A DNA stretch of 36,121 nucleotides from Acrocarpospora macrocephala (GTDB taxonomy: Bacteria; Actinomycetota; Actinomycetes; Streptosporangiales; Streptosporangiaceae): NCBI RefSeq assembly GCF_009687865.1, contig NZ_BLAE01000070.1, forward strand, positions 1-36,121, read 5' to 3'. Below the pieces are notes generated by a model that was given only the letters and a program-made list of their open reading frames with translations, was not told the DNA's origin and searched no databases. Below, piece by piece: positions 30,701 through 36,121 of this stretch; within the stretch, counting starts at the first letter, position 1, and every line of letters starts with the position of its first letter. The position numbers and the translations under genes were made by a program.

Positions 30701-30732
30701 ATATCGACGTTACGCCCGAGTTCGGATATTTC

Positions 30733-32148
30733 CTAGTCCCAGATCTGCGGTCTGCGGTCTCCCCAGAACCCCCCGACCGACGCCTCTACCTGCGACGACA
30801 GGGAAATCAGGAGGCCCTCCTCGCCGTACCGGCCGGAAAGCATGACGCCGATGGGCAAACCCTCGGGAGTCCAATAGAGCGGCAAATTCACGGCCGGTTG
30901 CCCGCTGACATTGCTGGTGGCGGCAAAGGGAGCGAAAGCTTTCATTCGCTGGAAAGTCTCCTTGGGGTCGTCGACGTCCTCGAACCAGCCGACCGGGGCC
31001 GGGGGCTGGGTGACGGTGGGGGTGAGGACGGCGTCGTACTCGTCGGTGATCAGCAGTGCGAACCGGGTGGCGAGCTGGAGCGCCGACTGGGCCTTGAGGA
31101 AGTCGGGGGCGGGCGTGAGGAAGCCGCGCTCGCGCAACCAGGCGGTCAGCGGGCGGAGCTGGGACTCCAGCTCCTCGGCGACCGGGTGCATGCAGGCGAA
31201 GCTGAACCACATGCGCTCGAACTCGGGCACCATGTCCGGGCCGAACGGCGAGGCGATGTCGACGATCTCGTGCCCCAGTCCTGCCAGCACGGCGGAGGCG
31301 CTCTCGTAGGCGGCGCGTACCTCCGGGTGCACCTCGGCGTCGGCGACCACCGGGTCGATGTAGCGGGCGATGCGGAGGCGGCCGGGGTCGCGCCCGGCGT
31401 ACGCGGTGAAGGAGCCGAGGGCGGGCGGCGGCGCGTAGTAGAGGTCGCCCGGGTTGTTGTGGGCCATCACGTCCAGCAGGGCAGCGGCGTCGGCGACATC
31501 GCGGGTAATCGGGCCGTTGGTGGACAGGCCCGCCAGGTCCGGGACGATCGGGGCGAACGAGATGCGGCCACGGCTGGGCTTGATGCCGTACAGACCGCAG
31601 ACGGAGGCCGGGATCCGGATCGACCCCGCTCCGTCACTGCCCTGCGCGGCGGGCGCGAGCCCGGCGGCCACAGCCGCCGCGGCGCCCCCGCTGGAACCAC
31701 CCGCCGACCTGGTCACATCCCACGGAGTGCGGGCCGGCTCGCTGATCGCGGTCTCGGTGTAGCACGGCAAACCGAACTCTGGCGTACTGGTCTTACCCAG
31801 CATGATCGTTCCCGCGTCCCGCAATCGGTCCACCACGCTGTCGCTGACCGGGGCGACGAACCCCTCGTACGTGGCCGAACCAAAGTAGATCGGGACGTCC
31901 TTCACCAGATTGAGATCTTTAATCGGAATCGGCACGCCGAACAGCGGACGCTTCGCCGGATCCTGCGTCTCCAGCTGTCGTGCCTGGTCAAGTGCCATCT
32001 CGGCGGTCACGGTGACATAGGCGCCGACCGACGCGCCAAGCCTGTCGATACGGTCCAAGTAGTGCTCAGTGATCTCAACCGGGGACAGTTCACGGTTCCG
32101 TACGGCCGCCGCCAACTCCAGCGCGGTAAGGTCATGAATGCTGGTCAC
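30733..32148 (-). CDS. Amidase (amidase signature family)
   Basis: A 471-aa amidase-signature hydrolase cleaving C-N amide bonds. The Ser-Ser-Lys triad is visible: Lys in PIPIKDLNLVKD, cis-Ser in RSAGGSSGGAAAAVAAGLAPAAQGSDGAGSIRIPAS (the signature, about 140-175), with the nucleophile in GSIRIPAS. No GatB/C genes or signal peptide are present, so this is a cytosolic catabolic or detoxifying amidase; substrate unknown. The frame is open to 32262, but GTG 32148 (TSIHDLTALELAAAVRN) begins the family's usual N-terminus, and TACCGT lies 8 bases upstream, hinting at near-leaderless expression. It is divergent from the NERD-protein gene, 135 bp between starts. Confidence 0.9.
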   Translation of the reverse strand: MTSIHDLTALELAAAVRNRELSPVEITEHYLDRIDRLGASVGAYVTVTAEMALDQARQLETQDPAKRPLFGVPIPIKDLNLVKDVPIYFGSATYEGFVAPVSDSVVDRLRDAGTIMLGKTSTPEFGLPCYTETAISEPARTPWDVTRSAGGSSGGAAAAVAAGLAPAAQGSDGAGSIRIPASVCGLYGIKPSRGRISFAPIVPDLAGLSTNGPITRDVADAAALLDVMAHNNPGDLYYAPPPALGSFTAYAGRDPGRLRIARYIDPVVADAEVHPEVRAAYESASAVLAGLGHEIVDIASPFGPDMVPEFERMWFSFACMHPVAEELESQLRPLTAWLRERGFLTPAPDFLKAQSALQLATRFALLITDEYDAVLTPTVTQPPAPVGWFEDVDDPKETFQRMKAFAPFAATSNVSGQPAVNLPLYWTPEGLPIGVMLSGRYGEEGLLISLSSQVEASVGGFWGDRRPQIWD

Positions 32149-32156
32149 GCTACTGA

Positions 32157-32162
32157 ACGGTA
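32157..32162 (-). promoter_or_regulatory. -10 box for the amidase gene (TACCGT)
   Basis: On the minus strand TACCGT is followed by 8 bases and then GTG 32148; a transcript leader of 0-2 bases is predicted. Confidence 0.4.
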
Positions 32163-32283
32163 AGCGGCCGACGCGGAGATATCTAGAGATGGTGCCCACA
32201 AATGGTCCATGCGAATCTGCAGAAGCGGGCCACAAAAGTATGAACCAGGCAACACTAGGCAACCTCTTGGCGGCTCAACTACC

Positions 32284-33108
32284 GTGAGTGACGTGGATAC
32301 CGGTCTAGCGCCCGATGAGGGTCACGATACGTCACCGATCAGGTTGACCGATCGTGAACGATCCTCGACGCGACCTGATGCGCCCGCGTCGACGTATGCG
32401 CCCGTAGAGCGCGCATCCCTGCAGAGCATGCTCAAGCAGCCCAAATACCAGCATCTGCGGCGACGTGCCCTGATCGCTGTAGCGGCCGGAGTCGTCTTCG
32501 GCGTGCTGCTGCTGAGCTGGCGCGTCGGCCTCACCGCCGCGATTCTCGCGGCCATCGCGGACACCGTCTATCGGGCCAGGACCGCCTCTTCGGTCCCCGC
32601 CTGGCGGCGTCCTTCGGTGGCCGAGCGGCGGACCGAGGGCCAGCTCAAGAAATTGGAACGTGGCGGCTACAAGACTCTGCACGCCCGCGCCATCCCCAAC
32701 AGCGACGCCCAGATCGACCACCTGGTCGTCGGGCCCACGGGGGTGTATGCGGTCGACTCCGAGAAGTGGGACAGGCGGCTGCCCGTGCGCGTGCAGTCGC
32801 ACCGCAAGCTGTTCCACGGCCCCTTCAACCAGAAACCCCGCCTCGACGAGGCCCGCTGGGAGGCGAACCAGGCCAGCGACCTGATCACCCAGGCGCTCGG
32901 CCGCGAGGTCACGGTCGTGCCGTCCCTGGCGATCTACGGCCCCGCCATCCCCTGGCGGATCCTCAACATCCGGGACGTGGACGTCTTCTCCGGCGGCCTG
33001 GTCCGCAAGTGGATCACCAAACGGGAGAAGTCCCTGACCACGGCCGAGATCGACTCGATCTACCAGGCCGCGGAACGCGTCCTCCCACCGCGCTACGGCG
33101 ACGACTGA
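32284..33108 (+). CDS. NERD (nuclease-related) domain membrane protein
   Basis: A 274-aa protein. A Ser/Asp-rich N-terminus is followed by two close hydrophobic segments (ALIAVAAGVVFGVLLLSW and VGLTAAILAAIADTVY, about 62-98). The NERD domain follows: ERRTEGQLKKLERGGYKTLHARAIPNSDAQIDHLVVGPTGVYAVDSEKWDR. The D of IDHLVV and the E-K of DSEKW correspond to the restriction-endonuclease-like D...(D/E)xK core. The C-terminus is charged. NERD proteins are thought to be nucleases or nucleic-acid processing factors, but the role is undefined. The frame opens at 32209; I prefer GTG 32284 (VSDVDTG). No SD is clear, so the start is uncertain. Confidence 0.85.
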   Translation: MSDVDTGLAPDEGHDTSPIRLTDRERSSTRPDAPASTYAPVERASLQSMLKQPKYQHLRRRALIAVAAGVVFGVLLLSWRVGLTAAILAAIADTVYRARTASSVPAWRRPSVAERRTEGQLKKLERGGYKTLHARAIPNSDAQIDHLVVGPTGVYAVDSEKWDRRLPVRVQSHRKLFHGPFNQKPRLDEARWEANQASDLITQALGREVTVVPSLAIYGPAIPWRILNIRDVDVFSGGLVRKWITKREKSLTTAEIDSIYQAAERVLPPRYGDD

Positions 33109-33240
33109 GTTTCGTCTGGTACGGCCTGCGGCAGGCTTGGCGTGGGCCGTACCGCTTTGTGGGATGGACGTCTCAACGACTGGGCAGTGGGTCGTAGCAT
33201 AGGGAGACTCAAGCGTCATCTTCCGATGGGAGTCCCGGCC

Positions 33241-35079
33241 ATGCCCGCCCTCAGGTCTCGTACGGTCACTCACGGCAGGAACATGGCCGGAGCCCGGGCC
33301 CTGCTCCGGGCGACCGGGGTAGCCGGCAGCGATCTCGGCAAGCCGATCATCGCTGTCGCCAACAGTTTCACCCAGTTCGTGCCCGGGCACGTGCACCTGC
33401 GCGAGGTCGGCGACGTGGTGGCCGGGGCGATCCGGGAGGCGGGGGCGATCCCGCGCGAGTTCAACACGATCGCCGTGGACGACGGCATCGCGATGGGCCA
33501 CGGCGGCATGCTCTACTCGCTGCCGTCCCGGGAGCTGATCGCCGACGCGGTCGAGTACATGGTGAACGCGCACTGCGCGGACGCGCTGATCTGCGTCTCC
33601 AACTGCGACAAGATCACCCCAGGCATGCTGCTGGCCGCATTCCGGCTGAACATCCCCACGGTTTTCGTCTCCGGCGGGCCCATGGAAGCGGGCAAGACGC
33701 CCGGCCGCAAGCTGGACCTCATCGACCCGATGATCGCCGCCGCCAACGACAGCGTCTCCGACGCCGAGCTGCTGGAGATGGAGGAGAACGCCTGCCCGAC
33801 CTGCGGCTCGTGCAGCGGCATGTTCACCGCCAACTCGATGAACTGCCTGGCCGAGGCGATCGGCCTGGCGCTGCCTGGCAACGGCACCATCCTGGCCACC
33901 CACCTGGCCCGCAAGAAGCTGTTCCAGGACGCCGGGCGGCGGCTGGTGGAGATCACCCGGCGCTACTACGAGGACGACGACGAGAGCGTGCTGCCGCGCA
34001 GCATCGCCACCAAGGACGCGTTCGAGAACGCGATGGCGCTGGACGTGGCCATGGGCGGCTCGACCAACACGATCCTGCACATCCTGGCCGCGGCCCGGGA
34101 GGCCGAGGTGGACTTCGGCCTCAAGGAGATCAACGAGATCTCGCTGCGGGTGCCGTGCCTGTGCAAGGTGGCCCCGGCGACCGCGAAATACCACGTCGAG
34201 GACGTGCACCGGGCCGGAGGGATCCCCGCGATCCTGGGCGAGCTCGACCGGGCCGGGCTGATCCACCGCGACGCGCTGACCGTCAACGGCGGCACGATGG
34301 CTGACCTGCTGGCCCAGTGGGACGTGAAGTCGCCGACCGCGATCCCCGAGTCGGCCGAGTTGTGGCACGCCGCGCCGGGGAACGTGCGGACCGTCAAGCC
34401 GTACTCGCAGGAGGCGCGCTGGGACACGCTGGACCTGGACCGGGCCGAGGGCTGCATCCGCGACGCCGAGCACGCCTACACCCGCGACGGCGGCCTCGCC
34501 GTGCTGTACGGCAACATCGCCGTCGAGGGCTGCATCGTGAAGACGGCCGGGGTGGACGAGTCGATCTGGCGCTTCTCCGGGCCCGCCGTGGTGTTCGAGT
34601 CCCAGGAGGACGCGGTGGAGGGCATCCTCGCCAACCGCGTGCGCGAGGGCGACGTCGTGGTGATCCGCTACGAGGGCCCGAAGGGCGGCCCCGGCATGCA
34701 GGAGATGCTCTACCCGACCTCGTTCCTCAAGGGCAAGGGCCTCGGCAAGGCCTGCGCCCTGGTCACCGACGGCCGCTTCTCCGGCGGCACGTCCGGGCTC
34801 TCCATCGGCCACGCCTCCCCCGAGGCGGCGGAGGGCGGCGCGATCGCCCTGGTCGAGGACGGCGACATCATCGAGATCGACATCCCCGGCCGCTCGATCG
34901 AACTCAAGGTCAGCGAGGCCGACCTGGCCGTCCGCCGCGAAGCCCTCCTCGCCGACCTCGGCCGCTACCGCCCCCGCAACCGCAACCGCCCGGTCACCGC
35001 GGCCCTCCAGGCGTACGCGGCCCTGACCACGTCAGCATCCACGGGCGCGTCCCGCGACCTTTCCCAGCTATCCCGCTGA
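33241..35079 (+). CDS. ilvD: Dihydroxy-acid dehydratase
   Basis: A 612-aa Fe-S dehydratase of branched-chain amino acid and pantothenate synthesis (2,3-dihydroxyisovalerate to 2-oxoisovalerate). Iron-sulphur ligands and active-site residues are in NCDKITPGM (C122) and [19 protein letters not shown] (C185, C188, C191 region). C-terminal motifs [11 protein letters not shown] and [22 protein letters not shown] are complete. ATG 33241 has GGGAG 8 bases upstream; ATG 33226 (five codons earlier) is the only close alternative. No other ilv gene is adjacent, so it is a stand-alone locus, as in many actinomycetes. Length matches E. coli IlvD (616 aa). Confidence 0.95.
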   Translation: MPALRSRTVTHGRNMAGARALLRATGVAGSDLGKPIIAVANSFTQFVPGHVHLREVGDVVAGAIREAGAIPREFNTIAVDDGIAMGHGGMLYSLPSRELIADAVEYMVNAHCADALICVSNCDKITPGMLLAAFRLNIPTVFVSGGPMEAGKTPGRKLDLIDPMIAAANDSVSDAELLEMEENACPTCGSCSGMFTANSMNCLAEAIGLALPGNGTILATHLARKKLFQDAGRRLVEITRRYYEDDDESVLPRSIATKDAFENAMALDVAMGGSTNTILHILAAAREAEVDFGLKEINEISLRVPCLCKVAPATAKYHVEDVHRAGGIPAILGELDRAGLIHRDALTVNGGTMADLLAQWDVKSPTAIPESAELWHAAPGNVRTVKPYSQEARWDTLDLDRAEGCIRDAEHAYTRDGGLAVLYGNIAVEGCIVKTAGVDESIWRFSGPAVVFESQEDAVEGILANRVREGDVVVIRYEGPKGGPGMQEMLYPTSFLKGKGLGKACALVTDGRFSGGTSGLSIGHASPEAAEGGAIALVEDGDIIEIDIPGRSIELKVSEADLAVRREALLADLGRYRPRNRNRPVTAALQAYAALTTSASTGASRDLSQLSR

Positions 35080-35162
35080 CGCCTTCAGACAGTTCCCGCT
35101 AGAGGTTCACGGACACGCCCGCGAGCTCGGCAACCTGTCCTCCCAACCCGGCCCACGCCGGA

Positions 35163-35270
35163 GCCTAGGACAGCTTCGCTGAGCACTCCCGGGCGCGTCC
35201 GCAACCCCCTGCAACCTGCCCCACCAGCCACCCCGCCAGCCCAGAGCCCAGGGCAACTTCGCTGAGCACT
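35163..35270 (+). repeat. Direct repeat, two copies 83 bp apart
   Basis: Copies of about 25 bp at 35163-35187 and 35246-35270 share CTTCGCTGAGCACT exactly and differ at three positions before it. Purpose unknown. Confidence 0.6.
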
Positions 35271-35394
35271 TATGGCCGCCCCTGCCCACGGGTTGCCACG
35301 ACCACGCCGCCGGTTCCGGTGAGCGGCCGTGTCGAGAGGTCCAGTTCTGCCGGATTCCTCAAGCGTGCGTTCGAAAAATGTCAGTGCTGCTCGG

Positions 35395-35400
35395 TAAAAT
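35395..35400 (+). promoter_or_regulatory. -10 box of the WYL gene (TAAAAT)
   Basis: TAAAAT, 7 bases, then ATG 35408: close to a consensus -10 and consistent with leaderless transcription. Confidence 0.55.
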
Positions 35401-35407
35401 CTGGGGT

Positions 35408-35890
35408 ATGGCCAACGTCATTAGGCACACGGGGTCGTTGACGACCGCCGAAATCGCCGCGCTCGCGCTCTCGCTCGCCCACCTCGGCACGGGCCCGCAG
35501 TCCGTGACGGCCCGCCGCGGGCTCCGGCACGCATTCGAACACCTCGACCTCGACGACGACGTGATCGCGACCACCCTCTCCACCCTGACCACGCCGATGC
35601 CCCCCGACGTCGCCCGCCGCGCCCGCGCGGTCGCCGGCGCCATCACCACCCGCCAGGTGGTCCGCCTCCAGTACCTGGACGCCGGCTCCACCCTCACCGT
35701 CCGCGACGTAGAGCCGGTGACCTGCCTGGTCCACCGCGACTACTGGTACCTCGTCGGCTGGTGCCGCCTCCGCCGAGGCATCCGCGCCTTCCGCTTCGAC
35801 CGCATCATCTCGGTCGAGCCCACCGACATCCCGGCCCGCCCCCACCTACCCGAGCGCTACTTACCTTTCCAGCGCCGCAAGGTCGCCTGA
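35408..35890 (+). CDS. Stand-alone WYL domain protein without HTH
   Basis: A 160-aa protein. The N-terminal ~70 residues (LTTAEIAALALSLAHLGTGPQSVTARRGLRHAFEHLDLDDD) are helical and match the linker that precedes WYL in YafY/PafBC-type regulators. The WYL domain follows (about 85-155: TRQVVRLQYLDAGSTLTVRDVEPVTCLVHRDYWYLVGWCRLRRGIRAFRFDRI). The usual N-terminal winged helix (about 60-70 residues) is missing: the leaderless-type TAAAAT-N7-ATG start fixes the N-terminus, and the upstream DNA encodes no HTH. WYL domains bind nucleic acid or small ligands and control transcription; this one would need a partner to bind DNA. ATG 35378 (longer by 10 codons) is the alternative start. Confidence 0.85.
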   Translation: MANVIRHTGSLTTAEIAALALSLAHLGTGPQSVTARRGLRHAFEHLDLDDDVIATTLSTLTTPMPPDVARRARAVAGAITTRQVVRLQYLDAGSTLTVRDVEPVTCLVHRDYWYLVGWCRLRRGIRAFRFDRIISVEPTDIPARPHLPERYLPFQRRKVA

Positions 35891-36010
35891 CACCCTCCGG
35901 GCGATCACCAGACACCTTGGGTCCTGCCAGGCACGCGTCTAGCAACGTGGGCCTGGCCGGACTCGTCTGCCACTCGGGCCTTCGCCCGGCACTCGCGTGG
36001 TACCTGCGGC

Positions 36011-36121
36011 CCTTGCCGGGGTCACGCAGCTCACGCCGGGCGCGCGTGGAGTGCCTTGCCGGGGTCACGCAGCTCACACCGGGCGCGCGTGGAGTGCCTT
36101 GCCGGGGTCACGCAGCTCACA
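36011..36121 (+). repeat. 43-bp tandem repeat running off the window
   Basis: CCTTGCCGGGGTCACGCAGC starts at 36011, 36054 and 36097; units are near identical (one base change, CACGCC/CACACC). At least 2.6 copies; the array continues beyond the right edge. 35891-36010 before it holds no gene. Confidence 0.85.

Larger units (their letters stand above)
35080..35407. other. 328-bp spacer with imperfect direct repeats
   Basis: No gene seen. GCC(T/C)AGG.CA.CTTCGCTGAGCACT occurs at 35163 and 35246 (offset 83). The promoter of the WYL gene is at the right end (TAAAAT at 35395-35400). Confidence 0.5.

Noticed and set aside
32332-34812. Minus-strand frame of over 800 codons opposite NERD and ilvD genes
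   Set aside because: Caused by GC-rich third positions of ilvD; no SD, no domain, composition Gly/Arg/Val/Asp-rich.

Overview
The window is high-GC, with strong G/C third-position bias, many GTG starts and many starts placed 6-8 bases after a TANNNT box (leaderless transcription). Together with SepF, a short bL37-type ribosomal protein, Rip1-type site-2 protease, Eis-type acetyltransferase, DUF7144 and a ydaO (c-di-AMP) riboswitch, this points to an Actinomycetota chromosome. Streptosporangiales is my best guess, by inference only. I see no phage, plasmid or complete insertion sequence. The gene content is mostly housekeeping and regulatory.

Layout. 1-1.4 kb: minus-strand genes (partial hypothetical, truncated haemoglobin, 94-aa protein, short SepF-like protein). 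1.5-3.1 kb: GNAT acetyltransferase and SDR oxidoreductase with a tandemly duplicated junction. 3.1-4.1 kb: decayed DNA with gene remnants and a 70-aa gene. 4.2-7.1 kb: an overlapping three-gene signalling operon (HATPase kinase, degenerate kinase partner, LuxR-type regulator). 7.2-11.7 kb: LLM flavin oxidoreductase, TrpB-like enzyme, perfect-stem terminator, GAF-SpoIIE-HATPase phosphatase, DUF7144 protein. 12.4-15.4 kb: DinB-like protein, bL37, DeoR regulator and galT, with an array of galT-start-like repeats between the last two. 15.5-16.6 kb: c-di-AMP riboswitch and a secreted coiled-coil wall protein with an apparent CTG start. 16.6-18.4 kb: repeat-rich convergent spacers, including a ~170-bp inverted repeat around two divergent genes. 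18.3-23.4 kb: Rip1 protease, atypical response regulator, a lone CRISPR-like repeat, membrane PP2C phosphatase, Eis-like acetyltransferase, 58-aa protein. 23.4-30.7 kb: rpiB, def, aldehyde dehydrogenase, pepN, unknown 324-aa gene, DUF5130 pair. 30.7-36.1 kb: amidase, NERD protein, ilvD, HTH-less WYL protein, and a 43-bp tandem repeat running off the end.

The most unusual structure is at 14070-14391. The SD plus start codon plus about 18 codons that open galT recur five times upstream. They form two small leader ORFs joined by 4-base stop/start overlaps in the chain deoR > leader A > leader B > galT. Two other gene ends are also tandemly multiplied: the GNAT-tail/SDR-start junction at 1929-2249 and the 3' end of the site-2 protease at 18131-18371. 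Other points worth following are the riboswitch with its noncanonical start, the solitary type I-E-like repeat at 20579-20607, and the inverted-repeat-bounded two-gene cassette.

All functions are inferred from sequence recognition alone; no database search was run.
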